From: Massilia eburnea
GTDB lineage: Bacteria > Pseudomonadota > Gammaproteobacteria > Burkholderiales > Burkholderiaceae_D
Length of the DNA stretch: 64,000 nt
Reading direction: 5' to 3'
Assembly: GCF_009720745.1 (NCBI RefSeq)
Contig: NZ_WNKX01000010.1
Coordinates: forward strand, 62,001-126,000
Under the pieces are notes generated by a model that was not told the DNA's origin, ran no database searches, and saw only the letters and a list, made by a program, of their open reading frames with translations. Of the stretch, positions 26,161 to 34,343 are shown one piece after another (position 1 is the first letter of the stretch; every line of letters begins with the position of its first letter). Position numbers and translations under genes: made by a program.

Positions 26161-26475
26161 ATGAAAAAGACCATCGCTACCCTGATCGCCGGCCTGTTCG
26201 CTACCGCTGCTTTCGCTACCACCCCGGCAGCCCCTGCCACCCCAGCGCCAGCGGCGGCTCCAGCTGCAGCGGCGGCGGCCTCCAGCACCAGCGCCAAGGC
26301 TGAAGCCAAGGTAGCAGCGAAAACCGAAGTGAAGGCCGACACCAAGACCGAAGTGAAAGCCGAGCCGAAAGTGGAAAAGAAGGCCGTTCACAAGGTATCG
26401 CACAAGAAGGCTGAGAAGCCAGCTGAAACCCAAGCCGCAGCACCTGCACCAGCCGCTGCGCCAGCCACCAAGTAA
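26161..26475 (+). CDS. Small secreted Ala/Lys/Pro-rich protein (paralogue 3, Asr-like)
   Basis: A 104-aa protein with a signal peptide identical to that of paralogue 2, then an Ala/Pro linker, alternating KTEVKAD / KAEPK repeats, a basic KAVHKVSHKKAEK patch and an Ala/Pro tail ending PATK. AAAAGGA lies before the ATG. The start-proximal DNA differs from paralogue 2 by only a few synonymous changes. The 47-nt gap between the two genes shows no terminator, so all three are probably on one message. Confidence 0.78.
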   Translation: MKKTIATLIAGLFATAAFATTPAAPATPAPAAAPAAAAAASSTSAKAEAKVAAKTEVKADTKTEVKAEPKVEKKAVHKVSHKKAEKPAETQAAAPAPAAAPATK

Positions 26476-26482
26476 TAGCTTG

Positions 26483-28081
26483 CTAACCGCGCAGCGCCCG
26501 CTGCGCTGCGCGGTATCCCCACCAGGAGGCTTCTTCAAACACAGAGAAGCCGCTCAAATCGGAATGGGCAAACAGCACCGGCCCATCCATCTCCCGTAAT
26601 GCCTTCAAGCCCACTTCACTGCGGAATCCCGGAACCGGTACCGCCATCGCATGTCCGCGCAGCGTGATGTCGACGCGCTCCACACAACGCTCGAACTGCG
26701 CGCCATAGGCCGCTTTCAAGTCGATGCTGGCCAGCGCCAGCAGCTCGTCGCCGCTCGCCGCCATCATCCATTTGCGCGCCTCGCGCGGATCGCGGTCCGC
26801 CAATGCCACATAACTGGTGAAGACAGTTTTTTCTGGCGGCGCAACGCGAATGTCCTGGTGGGTGGACACGACATAGCCCAGGCCTTTTGTGCCATGCACG
26901 ACGTTATCCCAGGACAGCGGCGCCTCCGGCAGCTCCTGTGGAAAACGCTTGATCAGGAAATTCGCCACCAGCCATGGCGCGTGAATCTGCCTGTGGACAT
27001 CCGGGATGTTTTCCACAACCCTCGCCGCAACGTGGAGTGGCATCGCCGAGATGACCCGCCGCGCGCGGATGGTGAAAGTGCGCGGTACGCCACGCTCAAG
27101 CGCGAAGCAAAGCACTTCCACCCCGCCATTGGCAAGTGTGTGGACTTTCACGGCACTGCCCGCAAGGCGTTTTGGCCGCGCCAGCCGTTCCATGCCGCTG
27201 GCAAGCGCCTGCAGACCTTCCGGCCATGTGAGCCAGGCCCCTTGCTCGGCGTTCTCCGCCTCGCCGCCCCGCCCGCAGAAGTAATGCAGGCCCGCCCATG
27301 CCGATACGGCTTCAATTCCCGCACCATAATCGTCGCGGCAGCAATAACCGAGGTACCACAGCAAGGAAGGCGACCGGTAGCCGTTCTGCGCGATCCATGC
27401 GGCGAAACTCATGCCATCCAGGCGCGCTGCTTCGGCGTCATTGGACGAATGCTCGCTGGGGAAAGTGAACCGGCGCTTGCCGTCCGCCCCCACTGCGCTG
27501 CGCAGCCCCTCCACTTGGGCGAAAAAGCGCTTGTGCTCCGCCAGCTCGGCATGCGGCAGGCCCTCGTGCGGAAGAACGCCGTCCTGCCATTTGCCCTCAA
27601 ACAGCAAGCGCTCTTCCGGGCCGTGCAGGATAAAACGCTCGTCGTAGTAAGGCTTGCGCGCATCCGCGCCGCGCTGAATGACGCCCAGGTCGGCCAGGAT
27701 TTCACGCACGTGGAAGCATTCCTGCGTCGGCAAAGGCAGGTAATGCGCGCCGGTCGGGAATGCATAGTCGCCAAATCGTCCACCAGCCGCATTGCCATAG
27801 GGCTCGGGCCCATCAAGCATCAGGAAGTCGCCGTGCCCTTCCTTGCGCAGCTTCCACGCCGCCGTCAGCGCCGCAATGCCTGAACCGAGGATCAGTACGT
27901 CGGTCGACATGGTCTGCGAAGGCGGCGGCAAAGGCTTGCGGTCGCGCAGGAAGTGTCCCTCCTCGCGGCCGGGCGCTGACACGGTCGGCGTGACCTCCTG
28001 CCAACGCAAATAGCCCGCCACGCTGGCCGCGGCTGTTGCGCCGCTGGCCGCCGCCCAGAGCAGGAACGAACGGCGCAGCAT
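26483..28081 (-). CDS. FAD-dependent amine-oxidase-like oxidoreductase with Tat-type leader
   Basis: A 532-aa flavoprotein. The N-terminus MLRRSFLLWAAASGATAA has a twin-arginine-like RRSFLL followed by a hydrophobic stretch, so it may be exported folded with FAD. The dinucleotide-binding motif is VLILGSGIAALTAAWKL near residue 62; a C-terminal FAD contact lies around LFAHSDLSGFSVFEEA. It resembles phytoene-desaturase/amine-oxidase fold enzymes. Its start overlaps the stop of the spermidine synthase gene (ATGA), so the two are coupled, which suggests a substrate linked to polyamines. The actual substrate is unknown. Confidence 0.8.
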   Translation of the reverse strand: MLRRSFLLWAAASGATAAASVAGYLRWQEVTPTVSAPGREEGHFLRDRKPLPPPSQTMSTDVLILGSGIAALTAAWKLRKEGHGDFLMLDGPEPYGNAAGGRFGDYAFPTGAHYLPLPTQECFHVREILADLGVIQRGADARKPYYDERFILHGPEERLLFEGKWQDGVLPHEGLPHAELAEHKRFFAQVEGLRSAVGADGKRRFTFPSEHSSNDAEAARLDGMSFAAWIAQNGYRSPSLLWYLGYCCRDDYGAGIEAVSAWAGLHYFCGRGGEAENAEQGAWLTWPEGLQALASGMERLARPKRLAGSAVKVHTLANGGVEVLCFALERGVPRTFTIRARRVISAMPLHVAARVVENIPDVHRQIHAPWLVANFLIKRFPQELPEAPLSWDNVVHGTKGLGYVVSTHQDIRVAPPEKTVFTSYVALADRDPREARKWMMAASGDELLALASIDLKAAYGAQFERCVERVDITLRGHAMAVPVPGFRSEVGLKALREMDGPVLFAHSDLSGFSVFEEASWWGYRAAQRALRG

Positions 28082-29592
28082 CAGCGGATCACCCGGCGCC
28101 AGTCCTGCTCGAATTCATGCACCAGTGACTGCGTGTTGAGCCGGTTCGGCGCCATCGGCAGAGGCTTCATATCCGGCGGGAAGGTGAACATCTCCTTCGT
28201 GGTTTCCGTATTCAGGAAGCGCATCGGCAACTGATACGATTCGGGCGGATGGTAATCCAGCTGGGGCGACGCCATGATGAAGCCCCATTCGCCAAACGAA
28301 GGCACGTACAGGTGATACGGCCAGGTACGCATGCCCACGTCGCGCAAGGTCGCATCCACCGTCCAATAAGCGTGCGGCGCGAAGAAAGGCGACGTTGCCT
28401 GGATCACGACCAGGCCATTGGCTGCAACATGCTTTTTCAGCATGCCATAGAACGGCACCGAATACAGCTTGCCCAGCGCGAAACTTGAAGGATCGGGAAA
28501 ATCGACAATCGACGCATCGAACATGTCCGCGTTCTGCTGCAGCCAGATCGCCGCATCGGCGTTCACCACATGCACGCGCTTGTCGTGGAAGGATCCCTTG
28601 TTCAGCGCCACCAGCTCGTCGCGCTTTGTGAAGGCAGCAGTCATGGCCGGGTCCAGGTCGACCAGCGTCACGTGTTCCACCTGTGGATAACGCAGGACTT
28701 CGCGCAGCGCCAGCCCGTCGCCGCCGCCCAGGATCAGCACTCGCTTGGCCCAAGGCAGGGCCCCCATCACCGGATGCACCAGCGCCTCGTGATACCGGTA
28801 CTCGTCGCGCGAGGAGAACTGCAGGTTGCCGTTGATGTAAAGGCGCAGGTCATCCTTCCATTTGGTGATGACCAGGCGCTGGTACGGTGTGGTGGTCGAG
28901 TACACAATCTCGTCGCCGAACAGGCCATGCTCGCCCCAGCTGGTCAGGCGGTCGGCAGCACCGAAGCCGATCACCAGCGCCAGCATCACGCCACTGGCGC
29001 GCAGCAAACGCCCCGTCACGTTCGCAAGCTCTGTGCGAAAAACGACAATTGTCCACAGGGCCACCGCGATATTCAACATCCCGAACAGGAATCCCGTACG
29101 TACCAGGCCAAGCTGCGGCGCCAGCACCAGCGGGAACAGCAGCGACACCGCGAGTGCGCCGAGGTAGTCAAAAGTCAGCACCCGGCTCACCAGCTCACTG
29201 AACTCCGTCTGGCGCGAATTCAATGCGCGCATCACCAGCGGGATCTCCATGCCGACCAGGGCCCCGACCAGGAAGACCATCACGTACAGCATGGTGCGGA
29301 ACGGTGCGGAGGCCCAGGCAAACGTCATGAACAGCAAAGCAGCAGATAAGCCGCCGATCAGGCCCACCGCCATTTCGATGTCGACGAAGCGCGCCAGCAC
29401 CTGCTCGTCCTTCACATACTTCGAAAAATGCGCGCCCACGCCCATGGCGAACAGGTAGCAGCCGATAATGGTGGAGAACTGCAGCACCGAATCGCCCAGG
29501 AGGTAGCTGGAAAGGGCACCGGCGATCAATTCATAGGCAAGTCCGCATGACGCGACGACGAAGACTGAAACAATGAGAATCTTTTTGGTCAT
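28081..29592 (-). CDS. Membrane-bound polyamine aminopropyltransferase (spermidine synthase-like)
   Basis: A 503-aa protein. The N-terminal 210 residues hold about seven hydrophobic helices; the rest is a spermidine-synthase-type methyltransferase fold. YHEALVHPVMG and VLILGGGDGLALREVL form the decarboxylated-SAM site, DLDPAMT follows, and DFPDPSS carries the catalytic aspartate region. It would transfer the aminopropyl group to a diamine, placing synthesis at the membrane. It is divergent (64 nt) from the DUF350-SPFH-DUF4178-SpeD operon, which supplies the decarboxylase. A DnaA-box-like TGTGGATAA lies inside at 28683-28691. Confidence 0.87.
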   Translation of the reverse strand: MTKKILIVSVFVVASCGLAYELIAGALSSYLLGDSVLQFSTIIGCYLFAMGVGAHFSKYVKDEQVLARFVDIEMAVGLIGGLSAALLFMTFAWASAPFRTMLYVMVFLVGALVGMEIPLVMRALNSRQTEFSELVSRVLTFDYLGALAVSLLFPLVLAPQLGLVRTGFLFGMLNIAVALWTIVVFRTELANVTGRLLRASGVMLALVIGFGAADRLTSWGEHGLFGDEIVYSTTTPYQRLVITKWKDDLRLYINGNLQFSSRDEYRYHEALVHPVMGALPWAKRVLILGGGDGLALREVLRYPQVEHVTLVDLDPAMTAAFTKRDELVALNKGSFHDKRVHVVNADAAIWLQQNADMFDASIVDFPDPSSFALGKLYSVPFYGMLKKHVAANGLVVIQATSPFFAPHAYWTVDATLRDVGMRTWPYHLYVPSFGEWGFIMASPQLDYHPPESYQLPMRFLNTETTKEMFTFPPDMKPLPMAPNRLNTQSLVHEFEQDWRRVIR

Positions 29593-29656
29593 TTGGGCGC
29601 TTATGCTCTAATATGTTTCTCTGTTAGCAAGCTTGTCACTTTAACCGGGGATCGAC

Positions 29657-30043
29657 GTGAACGCCATCCTAAATTATCTGATCCATCTGGCGCTCGCCGC
29701 CGTGTTGTTGATCGTTTTCTTCCAGGCCTATACCTGGATGACGCCTTATGACGAAGTCAAACTGATCCGGCAGGGCAACCACGCTGCAGCCTTATCGCTG
29801 GGCGGCGCCATGCTGGGCTTTTCGATGACCATTGCATCGAGCCTGCTGCATACCAACGACTGGCAGCAGTTCCTGGGCTGGGCCTTCGGGGCGATGGTGG
29901 TGCAAGCGCTTGGCTACGGCGTCACTACGCGCTGCCTGAAAATGGCGCAACACCAGATTGAAGCCGACAACAGCGCCTTTGGCGGCCTGCTCGGCACTAT
30001 TTCGCTTTCCATCGGCGGCATCAATGCCGCCTGCATTTCCTGA
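29657..30043 (+). CDS. DUF350 membrane protein
   Basis: A 128-aa integral membrane protein with four hydrophobic helices, of the DUF350 (YjfL) family: SLGGAMLGFSMTIASSLLH lies in helix 2, and the conserved GTISLSIGGINAACIS ends the protein. The start is GTG. Function is unknown, but DUF350 genes recur beside SPFH/PspA-type membrane proteins and polyamine enzymes, as here. First gene of the operon; the next starts 19 nt later. Confidence 0.82.
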   Translation: MNAILNYLIHLALAAVLLIVFFQAYTWMTPYDEVKLIRQGNHAAALSLGGAMLGFSMTIASSLLHTNDWQQFLGWAFGAMVVQALGYGVTTRCLKMAQHQIEADNSAFGGLLGTISLSIGGINAACIS

Positions 30044-30062
30044 ACCTGAAAGAGGTCACATC

Positions 30063-31100
30063 ATGGGTATCGGCAGCTTTATCAAGAAGCAGTTTATCGA
30101 CGTACTGCAGTGGAACGAAGAGACGGAAGGCGTGCTGTCCTGGCGCTACCCGATGCAGGACTTCGAGATCCAGAACGGCGGCGTGCTGATCGTGCGTGAG
30201 TCGCAGATCGCCGTATTCGTCAACGAAGGCCAGATCGCCGACGTATTCGGCCCTGGCACCCACAAGCTCACCACGCAGACCCTGCCCCTGCTGACCAACC
30301 TGAAAAACTGGGACAAGCTGTTCGCCTCCCCGTTCAAGTCGGACGTCTATTTCTTCAGCACCCGCGTGCAGACCGGCCGCAAGTGGGGCACGCCGCAGCC
30401 GATCACGATCCGCGACAAGGATTTCGACATGATCCGCGTGCGCGCCTTCGGCATGTATTCTTACCGCGTGACCGACCCGCGCAAGTTCTTCACCGAATTG
30501 AGCGGCACCCGCGACACCTACACACGCGAAGACGTGGAAGACCAGCTGCGCGGCATCCTGCTGGCCTCCATGGCCAACTCGCTGGGCGCCTCGCAGATCG
30601 CCTTCCTCGACATGGCCGCCAACCAGGCCCTGATGGCGCAGGAAGTCAAAGGCGGCCTGGCCGACGCGTTCGCGCGCTACGGCATCGGCCTGGATGAATT
30701 CAATGTCGCCAGCGTCAGCCTGCCGGAAGAACTGCAAGCCGCATTGGACGAACGTATCTCCGCCGGCATGAAGGGCGGCCTGGGCGCCGACAAGATGGCC
30801 GGCTATACCAAGTACCAGGTGGCGCAATCGATTCCCCTGGCAGCCGGTAACGAAGGCGGGCTGGCTGGCATGGGCGCCGGCCTCGGCGCCGGCCTGACCG
30901 TCGGCCAAGTCATGGGCCAGGCCATGGGGCAGGCGCTGAACCCTGGCGCCGCACCGGCAGCTGCTGCTCCGGCCGCGCCAGCGCAGGAATCGATCGAAGA
31001 CCGCCTGGGCAAGCTGAAAGGCTTGCTCGACAAGGGCCTGATTTCGCAAGACGATTACGATTCCACCAAGGCTGAATTGCTCAAAAAACTGATCGGATAA
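30063..31100 (+). CDS. SPFH-domain protein with C-terminal SHOCT (YdjI-like, 'virion core' family)
   Basis: A 345-aa protein of the SPFH/band-7 family annotated as virion-core-like. The N-terminal half has LIVRESQIAVFVNEGQIADV and GPGTHKLTTQTLP; the SPFH domain spans about 20-240. A Gly/Ala/Met-rich linker (about 265-310) leads to a SHOCT helix pair (about 315-343, ISQDDYDSTKAELL). Members form membrane-associated oligomers that organise microdomains. It sits between DUF350 and DUF4178 genes and probably acts as scaffold for the system. Confidence 0.85.
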   Translation: MGIGSFIKKQFIDVLQWNEETEGVLSWRYPMQDFEIQNGGVLIVRESQIAVFVNEGQIADVFGPGTHKLTTQTLPLLTNLKNWDKLFASPFKSDVYFFSTRVQTGRKWGTPQPITIRDKDFDMIRVRAFGMYSYRVTDPRKFFTELSGTRDTYTREDVEDQLRGILLASMANSLGASQIAFLDMAANQALMAQEVKGGLADAFARYGIGLDEFNVASVSLPEELQAALDERISAGMKGGLGADKMAGYTKYQVAQSIPLAAGNEGGLAGMGAGLGAGLTVGQVMGQAMGQALNPGAAPAAAAPAAPAQESIEDRLGKLKGLLDKGLISQDDYDSTKAELLKKLIG

Positions 31101-31110
31101 GCCAGGCCGC

Positions 31111-32592
31111 ATGCAAACCGTTTCCTGCCCAAGCTGCGGCGCAGAGGTCAACTTCCGCTCGCACGCCTCCGTCATGGCGGTGTGCGAGTACTGCAACACG
31201 CGCGTACTGAAGGAAGCCGGCGCAGTCAAAGACCTGGGCAAGATTTCCTCGGTACTGGAAGACTACACCCCGATCCAGGTCGGCACCAGCGGCGTGCTGG
31301 GCGGCCGCAATTTCAATGTGGTGGGCCGCATCCAGGTGCAGTACGACGCCGGCATGTGGAACGAGTGGTACATCGTCTTCGATGACGCCACCACCGGCTG
31401 GCTGGGCGACGCTTCCGGCCAGTACATGGTGACGACGCTGCGTGCGCCGGATGGCAACGCGCTGCCGGCATTCGAAGAACTCCGCCCGGGCAAGCCATAC
31501 CAGCTTGCCGGCGAGCGTTATATGTCGGCCGACGTCAGGACCGCCAAATGTATCGGCGGCCAGGGTGAATTGCCATTCAAGGTCGGCGATGGATGGGAAG
31601 TCAAAGCGGCCGACTTCCGGCGCGGCGAGCAATTCCTGACCATTGACTATTCCGACGAAGGCCCGCCGCTGCTGTACACAGGTGTCGCCGTGACGCTGGA
31701 AGCGATGCAATGCCAGCTGCTGCGCGACGTGGAGGACATCAAGCGCACCACCGGCCGATACCGGGGCAAGCTCGATGCGCTCGATTGCCCCAACTGCGGT
31801 ACCCAGATCAAATACCTGCCTGGCTTGACCAGCAGCCTGGTTTGCCAGTCCTGCCACACGCAGATCGACGCCGCCAGCCCGAAGGCCGAAGTCATCGCGA
31901 TCGGCGAAAAGCAGGAGCGGGAGCGCTTTACGCTGCCGCTCGGCGCCAGCGGAAAACTCGGTAACCAGGACTTCACCATCATCGGCGTGATGCGCCGCGC
32001 CGACGACGAAGGCAGCAGCTGGACCGAATACCTGCTGTACGGCAGCCGCAACGGTTTTACCTGGCTGGTCGAGACCGAAGACGGCTGGTCGCGCGCCAAC
32101 GTCCTGGACCAGTGGCCGGAGGCGAAGTCGCTCGAAAGCCAGACAGCCACGCTTGACAAGGCGGATTTCAGCAAACTGTATGACTACAACTCAGTGGTGA
32201 CCTATGCGGCCGGCGCCTTCAACTGGCGGGTGCAGGTCGGCGACCATACCCACGTCTACGAATACCGCCGCCAGCAGGTGACGCTGGCGGCGGAACTGAC
32301 CACCACAGAACTTGGCTGGTCGCGCTCCACGCCGGTGGCCTGGGACCAGCTGAAAGCCTGGTTTGGCGACGCAGTCAAAGGCGAGCCTCGCGCGAGCGCC
32401 CTCGCCGAGGATTCCGGCAAGGACCGCTACAAGCGCTCCGCCAAGAACTGGATCATGGGCATCGTGGCGCTGAATGCGATTCCCCTGCTGTTCAACTTTG
32501 GCGGCACCATCGGCACGCTGATCTTCGCCGGCCTGGCGCTTTACCTGCCAGCCCTAGTGCTGGACGCAATGGACGATCAACAAAAGAAATGA
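31111..32592 (+). CDS. DUF4178 protein with two zinc ribbons and C-terminal membrane helices
   Basis: A 493-aa protein. Zinc ribbon 1 is CPSC (6-9) ... CEYC (25-28). A first DUF4178 domain (about 52-190) contains WNEWYIVFDD and GWLGDA. Zinc ribbon 2 is CPNC ... CQSC near 230-250. A second DUF4178 domain (about 285-400) contains WTEYLLYGSRNGFTWLVE. Two membrane helices follow at about 448-485. Function unknown. The stop overlaps the ATG of the Gly-rich small gene by 2 nt. Confidence 0.83.
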   Translation: MQTVSCPSCGAEVNFRSHASVMAVCEYCNTRVLKEAGAVKDLGKISSVLEDYTPIQVGTSGVLGGRNFNVVGRIQVQYDAGMWNEWYIVFDDATTGWLGDASGQYMVTTLRAPDGNALPAFEELRPGKPYQLAGERYMSADVRTAKCIGGQGELPFKVGDGWEVKAADFRRGEQFLTIDYSDEGPPLLYTGVAVTLEAMQCQLLRDVEDIKRTTGRYRGKLDALDCPNCGTQIKYLPGLTSSLVCQSCHTQIDAASPKAEVIAIGEKQERERFTLPLGASGKLGNQDFTIIGVMRRADDEGSSWTEYLLYGSRNGFTWLVETEDGWSRANVLDQWPEAKSLESQTATLDKADFSKLYDYNSVVTYAAGAFNWRVQVGDHTHVYEYRRQQVTLAAELTTTELGWSRSTPVAWDQLKAWFGDAVKGEPRASALAEDSGKDRYKRSAKNWIMGIVALNAIPLLFNFGGTIGTLIFAGLALYLPALVLDAMDDQQKK

Positions 32593-32765
32593 ACAAATTC
32601 TTCGGCTACGCCCTGGTGGTGAGCATGCTTAGCGTCGGCACCAGCTGGGTCAGGTTTATCAGCGCCCCTTCCTCGGGAAGCGGCGGTGGCTATGGCGGCA
32701 GCAGCTGGTCTTCCAATGCGGGCGGCTGGGGCAGTGGCGGTGGCGGCGGAGGAGGCCATAAGTGA
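32589..32765 (+). CDS. Small Gly/Ser-rich protein with N-terminal hydrophobic segment
   Basis: A 58-aa ORF: MNKFFGYALVVSMLSVG as a hydrophobic leader or membrane helix, then about 30 residues of Gly/Ser with Trp (YGGSSWSSNAGGWG) and a run of seven Gly ending HK. It overlaps the DUF4178 stop (ATGA) and its own stop overlaps the SpeD start (GTGA), so it is held in a three-gene coupling chain. Its Gly codons GGAGGAGG also serve as the ribosome site for speD. I know no function; it may be a membrane-tethered partner of the DUF4178 protein. Confidence 0.6.
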   Translation: MNKFFGYALVVSMLSVGTSWVRFISAPSSGSGGGYGGSSWSSNAGGWGSGGGGGGGHK

Positions 32766-33121
32766 GCATTCACCAACCAAGCGGCACGCACCTGCTGGCT
32801 GACATGTCCGGCATCGAGCCGGGCCTGTTGTCCGACTGCGCAAAGATTGAGCAGTTGCTGCGCGAAGCGGCAGCGGCGGCGGGCGCCCAGGTGCTGCACA
32901 GCCACTTCCATAGCTTCGGTCCCGGTCTTGGCGTGACCGGCGTCGTGCTGCTGGCGGAATCCCATATTTCAGTCCACACCTGGCCCGAACACGGCTTTGC
33001 GGCAGCCGATGTCTTCATGTGCGGCGCCGCCCAGCCGCAGCTTGCGCTGGAAGTCATCGAGGAAGCTTTGCAGCCCGAGTGCTCCGAAGTACGTACTGTG
33101 GACCGCGAACCGCCACATTGA
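32762..33121 (+). CDS. speD: S-adenosylmethionine decarboxylase proenzyme
   Basis: Pyruvoyl enzyme of 119 aa making decarboxylated SAM, the aminopropyl donor for spermidine. The self-cleavage site lies between Glu66 and Ser67 (LLAESHISVHTWPE); Ser67 becomes the pyruvoyl group, and His72 and Cys87 (FMCG) are the processing and catalytic residues of this class. GTG start, with GGAGGAGG 6 nt upstream inside the preceding gene. It completes a polyamine pathway with the membrane aminopropyltransferase across the divergent promoter. No ornithine or arginine decarboxylase is in the window. Confidence 0.93.
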   Translation: MSIHQPSGTHLLADMSGIEPGLLSDCAKIEQLLREAAAAAGAQVLHSHFHSFGPGLGVTGVVLLAESHISVHTWPEHGFAAADVFMCGAAQPQLALEVIEEALQPECSEVRTVDREPPH

Positions 33122-33320
33122 CTTGCCCCCCGGGCCAGTGCGACACTGGCGACTTTCCCACCAACCTGACAGGAGACAGCCATGCGTACCTTTGATCTTG
33201 CCCTCCTGTCGGCTGCCTGAGCTTCAAACGCTGAGCTAGAGCGCCCGGCCGGGCGCCGACATTTCCTGACTATTCCTGCTTGCCGCGCCGCGCGTGGCTG
33301 GCCGTGTTCACCCATGGAAA
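33122..33320. other. Intergenic region after speD with hairpins and a 12-codon mini-ORF
   Basis: Contains a 7-bp perfect hairpin GCCAGTG-CGA-CACTGGC (33134-33150), a mini-ORF of 12 codons at 33182-33220 (MRTFDLALLSAA) with AGGAGA 6 nt before its ATG, and a 16-bp GC palindrome GCGCCCGGCCGGGCGC (33241-33256). None of the hairpins has a T-run. The mini-ORF could be a leader peptide for rsgA or chance. Confidence 0.4.
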
Positions 33321-34343
33321 ATGCTCATCATGATCGACTTCGACTTCGAAGCTTTACGCAATATCGGACTTAACAACACTATCATTTCGCAGCTGAGCGG
33401 CGTCGACGCCGGGCGACTCTGCCGTATCACCGAATACCAGCGCGACCGCATTACTTTGCATGACGGTTCCACCGAATTCGACGCCCGCGCCCTGCCGCGC
33501 CTTCTTGCTGAGACACCGCTCTGCGTCGGCGACTGGGTTATCGCCGAGCCCAATGTCTTAAATGAGATGTGGATAAGCCAGCGCTTATCCCCGGCAAATC
33601 AATTCGCACGCGCGGATGCACCGCCAATCGCGAGCAATATCGATACGGCCCTGCTGGTCATGGGCCTGGACGGCGATTTCAACTTGCGCCGCATGGAACG
33701 CTATCTGGCGCTGGCTGCGGCGGCCGAGGTCACGCCCTTGGCAATCCTCAGCAAGCCTGATATCTGCACCGACGTGGCGAGCCGCGTGGCTGCGCTGACC
33801 GAACGGCTTCCACCCCGCACGCAATTCCTGCTGATCAATGGCACCAGCCCCGAATCGGTGGCGCAATTGCAGCCCTGGCTCGGTGCGGGCCAGACCATCT
33901 GCCTGCTTGGCTCATCCGGCGCAGGCAAGTCGACCTTGACCAACGCCCTGACTGGAGCGGCGCAGGAAACCAGTGGTGTCAGGCGAACCGATAGCCGCGG
34001 CCGGCATACCACCACGGCCCGCTCCCTGCATATCTGCCCTTCCGGCGCCTGCATTATCGATACGCCTGGCTTGCGCACATTAAGTCCCGAATCCTTATCT
34101 TCGGCCTTCGATGATATCGAATCACTGGCGGCAGGATGCCAGTTCCGCGACTGCCGCCATCAAGGCGAACCAGGTTGCGCTGTCATCGGTCACATCGATC
34201 CCGACCGCTTGCACAATTTCCATAAGCTGCAGCGTGAAGTCCATCGCAACCAGCAAACTGCACTGGAGCGCATCGCGGAACGACAGAAGTGGAAGGCCCT
34301 GATGAGGTCGGCTGCTGCGCGCAGCCGGCAGAAACGTGGCTAG
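33321..34343 (+). CDS. rsgA: Ribosome small-subunit-dependent GTPase A paralogue
   Basis: Circularly permuted GTPase of 340 aa that assists 30S maturation. An N-terminal OB fold precedes the G domain, whose order is permuted: G4-like LSKPD near residue 144, then G1 GSSGAGKST near 201 and G3 DTPGLR near 250. A C-terminal zinc site is CQFRDCRHQGEPGC. G4 reads SKPD, where canonical RsgA has NKxD, and the protein is longer than canonical RsgA, so it may be a second copy. The start is uncertain (33321, 33330 or GTG 33294). It overlaps the convergent VOC gene by 4 nt. Confidence 0.85.
   Translation: MLIMIDFDFEALRNIGLNNTIISQLSGVDAGRLCRITEYQRDRITLHDGSTEFDARALPRLLAETPLCVGDWVIAEPNVLNEMWISQRLSPANQFARADAPPIASNIDTALLVMGLDGDFNLRRMERYLALAAAAEVTPLAILSKPDICTDVASRVAALTERLPPRTQFLLINGTSPESVAQLQPWLGAGQTICLLGSSGAGKSTLTNALTGAAQETSGVRRTDSRGRHTTTARSLHICPSGACIIDTPGLRTLSPESLSSAFDDIESLAAGCQFRDCRHQGEPGCAVIGHIDPDRLHNFHKLQREVHRNQQTALERIAERQKWKALMRSAAARSRQKRG

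Noticed and set aside
33241..33256. GC palindrome before rsgA as a rho-independent terminator
   Set aside because: No T-run on either strand; it may be a pause or a folding artefact.
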